From contig DASQIK010000016.1 in NCBI GenBank assembly GCA_035631615.1, positions 1 to 64,000 of the forward strand: a stretch of 64,000 nt of DNA. Reading direction: 5' to 3'. Positions 51,513 through 60,944 of the stretch are shown here, piece after piece. The notes below the pieces were generated by a model. That model made no database searches. It was not told the DNA's origin and was given only the letters and a program-made list of their open reading frames with translations. The translations under genes were made by a program, and so were the position numbers. Source of the stretch: UBA5189 sp035631615 (GTDB lineage Bacteria > Chloroflexota > Limnocylindria > Limnocylindrales > CSP1-4). Positions within the stretch are counted from its first letter, which is position 1. Each line of letters opens with the position of its first letter.

Positions 51513-52388
51513 TCAAATGTAGTCCGCGAAGTTTGCCGCCATCCGTCGGAACAATGTTGCAGCGAGCCACAGGGACGCGAACGAAGAGACCACTCCGCTG
51601 AGAAAATGTATTGGGTGGGCGACGATCCAAGGTCCACCGGAAAGTACGAGGTCCATTGAGACCGTCAGCGGGTTGAGCTTCAGAGCCAACCCCAACAGAC
51701 CGCCCTGAGATGGATCGACGTACAGTGGGGACACAAAAATGATCCCGAGGGTGATGACCGGGGCGGCGAGGATTGCATCGCGCAGGTACACGCCGATCGC
51801 TGAAAAGGCGAGCGCTAGCGTTGTGCCCCAGATGATCGCAAGAGCTAGGCCCAGTGCAAAAGCTGCTAGGGTCGCGAGCCCTGCAAAGACCCCGTCTCCG
51901 ACGACCACGGCCATGACCCCCAAGAGCCCACCCGGGATGATCCGATAGAGGGCCACCCCGACGGCTGTGGGGGCCAGCAACTCCAACGGGAAAAGCGAAC
52001 CTTTCACCCAAGCCGCTCGTTCGGCTACTAACGAGGGTCCCCGACCAACGATTTCGCCCATGCCCTGCCCAATGATGTACGCCGCGAAGAAGATCCCGAA
52101 CCCGCCAAGTGGAGAAGATGATGTTGGGAGGTGCAGCGCCCCTCTGGTCGCGGCAAAGAGCAAGAGGGCCTGCGAGCCTGGCTGAATAACGTTCCATGCC
52201 CAGCCAAGAAGGCTGCGGCGATGGCGACGGGATATCTGAGTTCTCACTAAGGTCAAAAGGACTGCTCGCTGATCCCAAAAGAGGTTCCACGGGAACGTGA
52301 AGAAGGGCAGCCCTTGCAGAGACCTCAACCGCCAGCTCGTAGGACTCCTCGATTGGGTCGGTGCGGTTCGCGGCTCGACTAGCATCAA
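51513..52388 (-). CDS. ABC-2 type polysaccharide exporter permease (Wzm/TagG-like)
   Basis: A 291-aa protein with about six helices. The amphipathic N-terminal part (LVRTQISRRHRRSLLGWAWNVIQP) is typical of Wzm/TagG, with the charged R-R-x-x-LLG pattern. It pairs with the ATPase encoded next. ATG 52388 overlaps the sugar-transferase stop. Confidence 0.92.
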   Translation of the reverse strand: MMLVEPRTAPTQSRSPTSWRLRSLQGLPFFTFPWNLFWDQRAVLLTLVRTQISRRHRRSLLGWAWNVIQPGSQALLLFAATRGALHLPTSSSPLGGFGIFFAAYIIGQGMGEIVGRGPSLVAERAAWVKGSLFPLELLAPTAVGVALYRIIPGGLLGVMAVVVGDGVFAGLATLAAFALGLALAIIWGTTLALAFSAIGVYLRDAILAAPVITLGIIFVSPLYVDPSQGGLLGLALKLNPLTVSMDLVLSGGPWIVAHPIHFLSGVVSSFASLWLAATLFRRMAANFADYI

Positions 52389-53809
52389 CGCCCTTCGAAC
52401 GCCGCGGGAATGGTCCTCGCCAGGATCTTCATATCGAGCCAGAGGGACCAGCGATCAATGTACGAGATGTCGAGACTTGCGCGGTCGTCGAAACCGAGGG
52501 ATCGACGCGCGGTGACCTGCCACAGGCCGGTAATTCCAGGCTTCATCGACAGCCGGCGACGGTGCCAGAGGTCGTAGCCCTCGACTTCGCGCGGCGGCGC
52601 CGGCCGCGGGCCGACGAGGGACATCTCGCCCTTGAAAACGTTCCAGAGTTGGGGCAGCTCGTCCAGAGATGACCGGCGCAGGAAGCGCCCGATTGGCGTG
52701 ATCCGTGGGTCGTCCGTGAGCTTGAAGGCTCTCGGATCTGATTGATCGACGAGCTCTGCGTACCGCTCTTCTGCATCGGGAGTCATGGTCCGCAGCTTCA
52801 GGACCTCGAATGATCGGCCGTGGAGACCGACTCGGCGTTGTCGAAAGAGCACAGGACTCCCCTCGCGGAGCCTGACAGCAAGCGCCAGGACGCCAAAGAC
52901 CGGCGACAAGATCACGAGCAGGCTGCCCGAGACGGCGACGTCCACCAGTCGCTTCACGAACAAGGCGGCCGCGCGGTCCGGACCACTGACGAGTGAATAG
53001 ACCGGGGTCCCATCGAGCTCCTCGAAGCGGCCGGCGGCGAAGGCACGATCGAGCATGTCGACGGGAACGCGAACGATCTTGCCCTCTTCCTCGCAGACAT
53101 GGGTGATGGCGTTCATGCGATCCCAATCGCTGTACGGCAGGCAGATGGCCACCTCATCGATTGCCTCACTGTGGAGGATCGTTTCGAGGTCGTCGAAGGT
53201 TCCCAGCCGGCGCCAACCGGTTCGCAGCCGATGGGGGGCGTCGTCGATGAACCCAAGGATCCGCAGCCCCAGCTCCCGATGCGACTCAAGCTTTGCCGCG
53301 AACGATTGGGCTCGCTCGCCGGCTCCCACGATCAGGACGAAGCGGACGTTGTACCCGCGGCGACGGAGCTGCTCGAAGCCAAACCGGAGTGCGATCCGCG
53401 TCGCCAGGGTGAGCAGCCATTGCGATGGAAACAGCGCCAACAAGTACAGCCGGCTCACGTCTGGGAGGCGGAACACGAACAGGACACTGAGCGTGAGCAG
53501 CGCGAGCACCACGGTCGCGCGGCCGATCGCCAGACCTTCGCTGCGGATCGTCCACCTGGCGCGCGGCCGATACATGCCATGGAGCCAAAGGATGACGATC
53601 CAGAGCGCGGCGTAGGAAAAGGCGAGGGCGGCGGGCTGCTGCAGGATGACTTGCCAGTGATCGAGCCACTCGCGCTCGAATCGGACAATCGAGAGCGCCA
53701 CGAGCAAGACCCCGGCGAGCGCGCCGTCGGTCAGCATCAGGAGGGCCCGGAAACCGGACGCGTGGCGTCGGAGCATTTCAGGAAGCCTAGGTGGGGGTGG
53801 TGCCTGCAC
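52385..53809 (-). CDS. Polyprenyl-phosphate sugar-1-phosphate transferase (WbaP/EPS-initiating type)
   Basis: A 474-aa protein. Four N-terminal helices precede a Rossmann-like CoA-binding region (FVLIVGAGERAQSFAAKL), and the C-terminal catalytic domain has KLRTMTPDAEERY, SLDELPQLWNVFKGEMSLVGPRP and PGITGLWQVTAR. It starts the lipid-linked repeat by transferring a hexose-1-phosphate, often Glc or Gal, to undecaprenyl phosphate. It provides a second initiating enzyme besides the WecA-type protein at 3057. Confidence 0.94.
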   Translation of the reverse strand: MQAPPPPRLPEMLRRHASGFRALLMLTDGALAGVLLVALSIVRFEREWLDHWQVILQQPAALAFSYAALWIVILWLHGMYRPRARWTIRSEGLAIGRATVVLALLTLSVLFVFRLPDVSRLYLLALFPSQWLLTLATRIALRFGFEQLRRRGYNVRFVLIVGAGERAQSFAAKLESHRELGLRILGFIDDAPHRLRTGWRRLGTFDDLETILHSEAIDEVAICLPYSDWDRMNAITHVCEEEGKIVRVPVDMLDRAFAAGRFEELDGTPVYSLVSGPDRAAALFVKRLVDVAVSGSLLVILSPVFGVLALAVRLREGSPVLFRQRRVGLHGRSFEVLKLRTMTPDAEERYAELVDQSDPRAFKLTDDPRITPIGRFLRRSSLDELPQLWNVFKGEMSLVGPRPAPPREVEGYDLWHRRRLSMKPGITGLWQVTARRSLGFDDRASLDISYIDRWSLWLDMKILARTIPAAFEGR

Positions 53810-53826
53810 GCAATGGTACCGGCGAC

Positions 53827-56094
53827 CTACTCAAGCTTGAGGTGCACCAGGCTTGAGACAAGGGGATCAGCCGGCGTTGGCCGTCGATACGTGAACGTCC
53901 CCCAGATGAAGGCTGCGTCGCCCTCGATCGACGCGACCGATGGCTCCAGATTCACGCGCAACTCGCCGCCGAAGGACGACGAGCCGCTCACAACGGCCTC
54001 CGCCATCGCCCGAAAACGGTCGGTCAATAGAACGTTCCCATCTCGATCAGCGATCCGTGCGCACCAGGTCACGAGGGTGAGCTCCAACGGTTGGGCGGCA
54101 CATCGATCGAACAGCATGTTCGCCGCCGCAGGGTCGCCATTCCAGGCCGAGATCACGTCGCCGAAGTAGACGTCGGGAAGTGTGGCGACGATCTGACGCG
54201 CGCGCTGCGTCTGGCCCGCGACGAGGGCGATTTCCCAAACTGTTTGCGCGCTCGCCTTGCCGATCGCCGTGTCCACGACCTGCGCGAACACGCCACGGCG
54301 CGCGGGATCAGTTCGCCACCAGGGATCACCAGCCAGGGAGGGACGTTCAATAACGGCGCTGGAGAGCGCCCCGACGGCGGTCTCCTGCTCGCCGAGCCGA
54401 AGGGCAAGGTCTCCGGCCGCCAAGGCGATCGCGGTGCGCTCCCAGCCGAGGCGCAGCGCCTTGTTCAGGGATGTCACGGCCTCGTCCCGACGTCCGAGCG
54501 CTGCTTGCTCGGCAGCAAGATCGAGCCACGCCTCCGGGAGGTCGGTCTGGCGCAGGACTGCCTGGAAATACGCCGCCGCGGCCTCGTGGTCCCCGGCGTG
54601 GGACGCGGTCAGACCAGCGATCAGGTTGTACGACTGAATCTCCGGGTCCTCCGCCGCCGCACGGCGCGCGGGTGCATCTGCGGCAGCCCAATCTCCGCTG
54701 TCGGCAGCCGAAACAGCCTGCGTCGCCGCGAGCGCTGGAATCTCCTGGGCGATCAGGCCCACGACCGCGATCCCAACGACTGCACACGCCGCCGTCCACA
54801 ACAGGCGGTTGACTCGAGGCTGCGGTACTGGCTTAGGAGGAGGACTGGCAGTTGCGTCGAGGTACGCGACCGGGATGACGGCCGCCGCAAGGATCGCCGG
54901 CATGTTCGCGTAGAAATCGAATACCTGGTGCAGCAGGAAGTACACGAGGCCGATAGCGCCCGCGATGGCCCACCTCCGCCGCATCTCGTCTGCGCCGCGC
55001 GCGGCACGCCAGAGCAACCAGCCCACGCTGAACACGAGGACGGCGCCAGCGACCATGCCGACGATGCCAAGCTCGGCGAGCGTCTGCACTTCGAGATCGT
55101 GCGCGTAGGGGACGTAGTAGTCAGCCTCAGGTGGCCTCGTCTCCGCGCCGCGTTCGATCACCCAGGTTCCCGGCCCGGTGCCGACGATGGGTGAGCTCGC
55201 GAGCAACCGCAGCGCGACGATCGCAAACTGCAGCCGGAGCTCCTCGCCGCCTTCGCCTGCCCGGCGAATGATGATCGGAGCCAGAACCGCCGTGGTCAGC
55301 AAGAGCGCTGTGACCGTCACGATCATCGCGATGCGACCTCGGCGCCCGCGGAGCACGGAGGCAGCCGCGTTTCGCAGGATCTGGCGGGACGTCGACGAGA
55401 CCACGGATCCGATAACTACGAGCAGAACGGTGGTCCCGATCGCGAACCAGCCAGATCGCGATCCTGAGATGAGTGCGACCAAGGCGACCGTCACCACGAT
55501 CGCCGCAATGACGGCAATACCGCGACGAGACGATGAGCTGAACGTTGCCAATGGAGGCACAGCGAGCAGCGCGACGATGGTCAGCGCCGCTGACGGGTTG
55601 CCATAGGAGAGGCCTTCGAAGTTTGGCCTCAGTGGCGGTATCGCGAAGTGGCCGAGAAGTGCCCACCAGTCGATCCATCGCCCGACAACGGAAGCGACAA
55701 AGACCACGGACACGACAACGAACCACATCGAGGCGAGGGTCACCAATCGCCGTCGGAAGAACGGATCCGCGAACAGGCGGACAAGCAGGAGATACAACGC
55801 GGCCAGGACGATCGCGTAGCCGAGGTACTCGAGGCTGACACGGGGCACGCGAGAGAAGACAGTGGATATTGCGAGGCTGGCGAGGGACGCGAGGATTGCC
55901 GGCCACAGCACGCTGCGAGGGCGCCACGCCGGCCGCTTCCAGGCGACGAGGACCCAAACGAGGAGGGTGGCCGCGGCCAGCGACATCGTGATGATCCGCA
56001 GCGGCGCCGAGTAGATGCCCGACCAGCTACCCCCGATGAAGATGAGGTAGGTCGCCAGGACTACGACCGCTGCCCAGGCGAACACCTTGTTCAA
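53827..56094 (-). CDS. O-antigen ligase/polymerase-like membrane protein with TPR tail
   Basis: A 755-aa protein: about twelve helices (residues 1-450) with the Wzy_C signature GTGPGTWVIERG and the loop YAHDLEVQTLAELGIVG, then a soluble C-terminal region with TPR-like helical pairs (EAWLDLAAEQAALGRRDEAVTSLNKALRLG). Because export here is by an ABC transporter, a ligase joining the finished chain to an acceptor fits better than a Wzy polymerase; this is inference. It heads the leftward operon. Confidence 0.88.
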   Translation of the reverse strand: MNKVFAWAAVVVLATYLIFIGGSWSGIYSAPLRIITMSLAAATLLVWVLVAWKRPAWRPRSVLWPAILASLASLAISTVFSRVPRVSLEYLGYAIVLAALYLLLVRLFADPFFRRRLVTLASMWFVVVSVVFVASVVGRWIDWWALLGHFAIPPLRPNFEGLSYGNPSAALTIVALLAVPPLATFSSSSRRGIAVIAAIVVTVALVALISGSRSGWFAIGTTVLLVVIGSVVSSTSRQILRNAAASVLRGRRGRIAMIVTVTALLLTTAVLAPIIIRRAGEGGEELRLQFAIVALRLLASSPIVGTGPGTWVIERGAETRPPEADYYVPYAHDLEVQTLAELGIVGMVAGAVLVFSVGWLLWRAARGADEMRRRWAIAGAIGLVYFLLHQVFDFYANMPAILAAAVIPVAYLDATASPPPKPVPQPRVNRLLWTAACAVVGIAVVGLIAQEIPALAATQAVSAADSGDWAAADAPARRAAAEDPEIQSYNLIAGLTASHAGDHEAAAAYFQAVLRQTDLPEAWLDLAAEQAALGRRDEAVTSLNKALRLGWERTAIALAAGDLALRLGEQETAVGALSSAVIERPSLAGDPWWRTDPARRGVFAQVVDTAIGKASAQTVWEIALVAGQTQRARQIVATLPDVYFGDVISAWNGDPAAANMLFDRCAAQPLELTLVTWCARIADRDGNVLLTDRFRAMAEAVVSGSSSFGGELRVNLEPSVASIEGDAAFIWGTFTYRRPTPADPLVSSLVHLKLE

Positions 56095-56212
56095 GGCGCG
56101 GACGCCCCTGTGAAGAGCTCCATCGCTCGATCGTCCCCAGCACGCCGTCGTGAGTGGTCCGCGTCATGGTAGCGGCGGCCTATCGCGATCTCGCCTCGCC
56201 TATTCTCGAACC

Positions 56213-57067
56213 GTGACGGACGTGCTCGTGTCGTATGCGCAGAACTTCGAGGACGTGATGCTGTGGCGGGCGCTCAAGGACGTCGAGGCTGGGTTCTACA
56301 TCGACGTCGGGGCGTTCTCGCCGGTCAGCGACTCGGTCACCAAGGCGTTCTACGACCGCGGCTGGCGTGGGATCAACATCGAGCCGGATCCGCCGCGCTA
56401 TCGCACCTTCCTCGAGACGCGGCCTCGAGACATCAACCTGATGGTCGCGCTGGGCTCGAGGCGGGACAACCTGACGATGCATTTCGTGCTGGACTCAGGA
56501 CTGTCGACACTGGATGAAGCAGAGGCCGAGGAGAGACGCCTTGGGGGTTTCGTCGTCGAACCCGGCCCCGTCGAAGTGCAGACCCTGTCGTCCGTCTGGG
56601 CTGACCACGTGCCGGCCTCGCAGGCCGTCCACTTCCTCAAGGTGGACGTCGAAGGGTATGAACGCAACGTTCTGCTCGGCAATGACTGGTCGATCAATCG
56701 ACCGTGGATCGTCGTCGTGGAGGCGACGCGACCCACGACGATGACGCCGTCGTTCGCGGGTTGGGAGGCGATCCTGACGGACACCGGCTACGAATTCGTC
56801 TACCTTGACGGCCTGAACCGGTTCTATGTCGCCGCGGAGCACCGTGCTCTGGTTCCGGCGTTTGCATTGCCACCCAATGTCTTCGATGCGTTCATTCGTG
56901 CCTCCGAGGTCGAGTCCACGCGGCTGCTTCGCAACGCGGAGTCTCGGGTTCGCTCCGCGGAGGCACGGCTCGATACCATCCTGTCGAGTCGTTCCTGGCG
57001 GGTCACAGGCCCGTTGCGCGCCGCCGCTCGGTGTGTTCGTATTGCACGCCGGGCGCGGGCGAAGTAG
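56213..57067 (+). CDS. FkbM-family methyltransferase
   Basis: A 284-aa protein from GTG 56213. The SAM motif is FYIDVGAFSPVSDSVTKAFYDRGWRGINIEPD and the FkbM signature FLKVDVEGYERNVLLG. The N-terminal SYAQNFEDVMLWRALK is common in FkbM proteins of polysaccharide loci, as is the C-terminal ILSSRSWRVTGPLR. In-frame GTG 56150 is an alternative. Divergent from the ligase gene, with 118 bases between them. Confidence 0.9.
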   Translation: MTDVLVSYAQNFEDVMLWRALKDVEAGFYIDVGAFSPVSDSVTKAFYDRGWRGINIEPDPPRYRTFLETRPRDINLMVALGSRRDNLTMHFVLDSGLSTLDEAEAEERRLGGFVVEPGPVEVQTLSSVWADHVPASQAVHFLKVDVEGYERNVLLGNDWSINRPWIVVVEATRPTTMTPSFAGWEAILTDTGYEFVYLDGLNRFYVAAEHRALVPAFALPPNVFDAFIRASEVESTRLLRNAESRVRSAEARLDTILSSRSWRVTGPLRAAARCVRIARRARAK

Positions 57068-57089
57068 ACGTCATCCCGGGAGCCAGACG

Positions 57090-57314
57090 ATGCGCAGTCT
57101 TTACCTTCTCATGGTCCGCGTGCTCCGGCGCTTCTTCCGCGCCACCGGCATCCCCGTTCCGGGCGCGGCGCGCAGGCTGGACAGGGCCGTCAAGCGCTCC
57201 TTGACCAGGCCGGCCGGGCGCGACCACACGGATGAGCTGGAGGCACTCAATCGTCGGGTCGAGCGACTCGAGACGCGCACCTACCTCGAGAGCATCGCGC
57301 GTCGAGACGAATGA
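57090..57314 (+). CDS. Small basic protein with predicted coiled coil, unknown function
   Basis: A 74-aa protein: a basic amphipathic N-terminal helix (MRSLYLLMVRVLRRFFRATG), a linker and a C-terminal ELEALNRRVERLETRTYLE heptad. GGGAG lies about 8 bases upstream, and the stop overlaps the next ATG. It could anchor or pair with the large glycosyltransferase that follows. No family recognised. Confidence 0.65.
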   Translation: MRSLYLLMVRVLRRFFRATGIPVPGAARRLDRAVKRSLTRPAGRDHTDELEALNRRVERLETRTYLESIARRDE

Positions 57315-59734
57315 TGGCGGCCCCGTCACTGCTGATCGACCTTCGAGTCGCGCAGAGCAACCGTGAGCGCGGGGTGCCTCGCTACATCCAGTCGCTGACC
57401 CTGGCCCTGGCCAGGGAATTCCCGGGCCTGGACATCGCATGCCTGATTGATCCGGAACGTGATCCGCCGCTGATGCTGGACGAGCTGGCGCAGCGATGCC
57501 GGATGGTCGAGGGAACGGCGGCGATCTCCGCCAATCGAGTCACCCATTTTCTCCAGGGCGGCCTGTTCCACAACCTCCCAACGATCCCCGAGCTCTTTCC
57601 CGTTGAGCTTCGACGGCACCAGCCAAAGCTCGGTGGGCTCGTCTACGACCTCATCCCCTGGATCTTTCCGGAGGCATACCTGTCACGGCCCGCGCTCAGT
57701 CGTCCGTACCTGCGAGCCCTTTCCGCGCTCCCCCGGATCGACCGGCTCTTCGTGATCAGCAATTCGGTGCGCCACGATGTCGTTGCGATCGCGAACGCCG
57801 AGCGAGATCGCGTGGTCACCATCTACGGCGGTCTGGAGACCACGCGCTGGCCGACCGTTGGGGATGACGGTGCGACCGCGCCGCCGCCCGATGCTTCTGT
57901 CGGAACCCGCTCCGCATCGGAGCCCACGGTGATCTGGAACGGCGTGGGCGAACGGATCGAGGTGCGCCCGCCGTTCTGGCTCTACGTGGGCGGGGACGAC
58001 TACCGGAAGAATCTTCTTCGTCTGGTCGAGGCATTTGCGCTGCTCAAGCTGGCGGGACCGCTCCAGGCCCGTCTCGTGATCGCGTGTCAATTCCTGCCCG
58101 AGCGGCGTGCCGGTCTCCTGGCGCAGGTCGAGGCCCTTGGCCTTCAGCCCGGCGTCGATGTCATCGTGACCGGGTACGTGTCCGATGAGACACTGGGGAT
58201 CCTGCTTGCCAACTGCATGGCGACGATCTTCCCGTCGCTCTACGAGGGCCTGGGGCTGCCGGTCCTCGAGAGCTACATGTTCGCGAAGCCGGCCCTCGCA
58301 TCCGACACCTCGTCGTTCGTCGAGATCGTCCCCGAGCGCTGCCGGTTCGACCCCTACAGTGCTGCGTCGATCGCGGACGCGGTGCAGCGGTTTCAAGACG
58401 ACCCCACGGTGGCTCAGGAATCGCTTGCGTTCGCGCCGAAGGCAATCGCCATGTGCCAGTGGCCGAGCGCCGCTCGCAAGGTCGGGGAGTGGCTGTACCC
58501 GCCGGCTGAAGGCACGCAAGCCCAGGTCGACCGCGAGATGTGGGTCGTGACGAGCCTCCCACCCGAGAGGACGGGGGTTGGCAGCTACACCCAGCAGAGC
58601 CTGGGCTCTCCCACCAAGTCGGTCGTGTTCTTCACCGCAGCACGCGAGGCCGTCGGGATCGAGGCGGCGCGTGACGCGCTGGCAAGCCAGCGTCACCGCC
58701 AGGCTGGCGAAGCAGCGCAGGCACACATCCTGCCGCTCTCGGGCCTGGACGCCGCGCGCCGGTCGTGGCCGTCGCAGCCCGTGCTCTTCGTCCTGGGCAA
58801 CTCGGAGCACCATCTCGCAACGCTCGCTCACCTGCTGGAGCGCGGCCTCGGAGCCCACGACGTCGTGCACCTGCACGATGTGTACCTCGGCAGCCTGCTC
58901 AGGTGGCATTTCAGGACAGACGAGCGATTGCGGGCCGGCCTGTCCGGCGTCTATCCCAAAGCCGTCATCGAGGAATGGCTGGGGCAGGGCAGTGCGCCGG
59001 CCAGCCCCCGCGCCCTGCTGGGGGCACGCTGGCTCGTCGCCAGAGCCAAGGTTCGACACATCGTCGTGAACTCCGACGCCGCCGCCGAGATCCTGCGACG
59101 TGACCTCGGTGACCTGGCCGACGGCGTGCGGATCGAGGTGCTGTTCCTCCCGATCGTCCCGCCGGTCGTGCCTCGTGCCGTCACCGGGCCGGTCACAGCG
59201 GAGCGATTGCGGATCGGCCATTTCGGCATCCTTGGCGCGCCCAAGCTTCCGGATCTCGTTGTCGCCGCCTGCGACGTGCTGGCAGCCACGCGACCGATCG
59301 AGCTCGTGATCGCAGGCTTCGGCGTGGAGTCGTACGTAACGCGTTACGGGCTGCTCAGGGAGTACCTCACCCTACTGGAGTCCCCGACAGACGATGAACT
59401 CCAGCGAGCGATGGCCGGCGTGGACTGCGGCGTGCAGCTTCGGTTTCCTGAAAGCGGCGAATCCTCCGGCGTCGTCAACCAGCTCCTCGCGCTGCACAAG
59501 CAGGTGGTCTGCACGCGGACCGGGTCGTTCGTGCAGCTCGAGGGCGTCGTCCACCTCGTCCCACCCGATGTCGGCCCAGCAGACCTCGCGGCGGTGATCG
59601 AGCGGGCGGCCATTTCTGACTGGCCCATCGCAGGCGATGCACTCGTCGCAGCGCGTTCACCGGCGGTCTTGGAAGCTCGCCTGCGCGAGCTGTTGGAGCT
59701 CGACATTCAGTCAGTCCCGAGCGGCGCCCTTTGA
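57311..59734 (+). CDS. Two-domain glycosyltransferase (tandem GT4)
   Basis: An 807-aa protein with two GT-B modules. Module one (about 1-410) has SLLIDLRVAQSNRERGVPRYIQ, VYDLIPWIFPEAY, YVGGDDYRKNLLRLVEAF and the E-x7-E motif EGLGLPVLES. Module two (about 415-807) begins EMWVVTSLPPERTGVGSYT and ends with a donor site reduced to PESGESSGVVNQLLA. One chain could therefore add two sugars in sequence. ATG 57311 overlaps the small upstream gene. Confidence 0.9.
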   Translation: MMAAPSLLIDLRVAQSNRERGVPRYIQSLTLALAREFPGLDIACLIDPERDPPLMLDELAQRCRMVEGTAAISANRVTHFLQGGLFHNLPTIPELFPVELRRHQPKLGGLVYDLIPWIFPEAYLSRPALSRPYLRALSALPRIDRLFVISNSVRHDVVAIANAERDRVVTIYGGLETTRWPTVGDDGATAPPPDASVGTRSASEPTVIWNGVGERIEVRPPFWLYVGGDDYRKNLLRLVEAFALLKLAGPLQARLVIACQFLPERRAGLLAQVEALGLQPGVDVIVTGYVSDETLGILLANCMATIFPSLYEGLGLPVLESYMFAKPALASDTSSFVEIVPERCRFDPYSAASIADAVQRFQDDPTVAQESLAFAPKAIAMCQWPSAARKVGEWLYPPAEGTQAQVDREMWVVTSLPPERTGVGSYTQQSLGSPTKSVVFFTAAREAVGIEAARDALASQRHRQAGEAAQAHILPLSGLDAARRSWPSQPVLFVLGNSEHHLATLAHLLERGLGAHDVVHLHDVYLGSLLRWHFRTDERLRAGLSGVYPKAVIEEWLGQGSAPASPRALLGARWLVARAKVRHIVVNSDAAAEILRRDLGDLADGVRIEVLFLPIVPPVVPRAVTGPVTAERLRIGHFGILGAPKLPDLVVAACDVLAATRPIELVIAGFGVESYVTRYGLLREYLTLLESPTDDELQRAMAGVDCGVQLRFPESGESSGVVNQLLALHKQVVCTRTGSFVQLEGVVHLVPPDVGPADLAAVIERAAISDWPIAGDALVAARSPAVLEARLRELLELDIQSVPSGAL

Positions 59735-59738
59735 TTCC

Positions 59739-60875
59739 ATGATGCCGGCGATCCCGAAGGTGAACCACCCGGTTCTGGCTGTTGCGTCGGCGGCGGGCGT
59801 TGGTCTCCTGATGGTGGTCGGGAACACGGGCTTCTGGCCCATGCCCAACTTGAGCCTTCAGTTCGCGGTCTCTCAGAGTCTTGCAAGAGTCCCGTTTCGC
59901 GATCCCACGGCCCACTACCTGTTCTTCAACTACCTCGAACCGGCCCTGTTCGGACTGCTCGGCGGCAAGTCCCTGATCGCCTATCTGGTCTACGCGCTTG
60001 CAGTGAGCCTGTGCTTCTTCGGATTGTTTGCAGTGTGGTTCGTTCGCTATCACGGACCCAGAGTGGCCGTGGGTGAGTGGAAGATCCTGCCGGCACTGAC
60101 CTTTCCAGTGTTCATGCTGCCCTTCTATTGGATCGGCATGGACGGCATGACCCTCCTGCTGATGTTGCTCGTGATGATCACCTTGCAGTCGCGATGGGTG
60201 GTCCTGCCGGCACTGCTACTCGGCTTGCAGCATGCCGATCAGGGCATGCTGGCGTTCGCTGTCCTTGCCGGCACCCTTGTCTTGAGCTTGATCGTCAAGC
60301 GTGATCGCGAGACGCTGAAACCCCTGACGCAAACGCTGCTGGCCCTGGCTGGCGTGGTCGCCGGCATGCTGATCCTCGACGTCTGGTTCGCCGTGGGCAA
60401 TGTCGGTATTGCCGGCGATCGCTCGACATATCTCCAGACGTATTACCAGGTGTTCCTGGGCTCGTGGGGACAGTCCTGGCCGGTCATCGCGTGGTCGCTC
60501 TTCGGCATCGCCTGGGTCCTCGTGCTTCGGGAAGCCAGGACGTTGTGGCCGATCCTCGTTGCAGGTGCCGTCGTCTTCATCTCGCTCGTGATCGTGGGCG
60601 ACCAGACACGAGTCGGAGTCATCCTTCTATTCCCGTCGTTGTTCTTCTGGGTCATGATGAACAGGGCCATTTGGACGAGATTGGGACGTCTGTCGAGCGC
60701 GGCGATCGTCGTGGCCTATCTCCTCATCCCTGTGGTTGTCGTTTGGGGACGACCGTTCGTTGGCAGCCTCTGGCGGTATGACGTATCTGTCGCGAGGCAT
60801 GTACTCGCGCATGGGGCCAGCGGCCAGCAGTTCGATTGGACTCTCCCGTTCCACGCTGCGCCGAGCCCGAAGTAG
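59739..60875 (+). CDS. Polytopic membrane protein of the polysaccharide locus, unknown function
   Basis: A 378-aa protein with about ten helices and a loop RVPFRDPTAHYLFFNYLEPALFGLLGG after the first helix. The layout resembles GT-C or Wzy-like proteins but no decisive motif is visible. ATG 59739 lies 4 bases after the upstream stop; an adjacent ATG 59742 is equally possible. The 69 bases to the next gene show nothing notable. Confidence 0.75.
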   Translation: MMPAIPKVNHPVLAVASAAGVGLLMVVGNTGFWPMPNLSLQFAVSQSLARVPFRDPTAHYLFFNYLEPALFGLLGGKSLIAYLVYALAVSLCFFGLFAVWFVRYHGPRVAVGEWKILPALTFPVFMLPFYWIGMDGMTLLLMLLVMITLQSRWVVLPALLLGLQHADQGMLAFAVLAGTLVLSLIVKRDRETLKPLTQTLLALAGVVAGMLILDVWFAVGNVGIAGDRSTYLQTYYQVFLGSWGQSWPVIAWSLFGIAWVLVLREARTLWPILVAGAVVFISLVIVGDQTRVGVILLFPSLFFWVMMNRAIWTRLGRLSSAAIVVAYLLIPVVVVWGRPFVGSLWRYDVSVARHVLAHGASGQQFDWTLPFHAAPSPK

Positions 60876-60944
60876 GAGAATCGTCGGTCAGGCGGCACAG
60901 GCGACTCGAGACTGGCGGGCGACCTGACGGATAATGCCCGGCAG

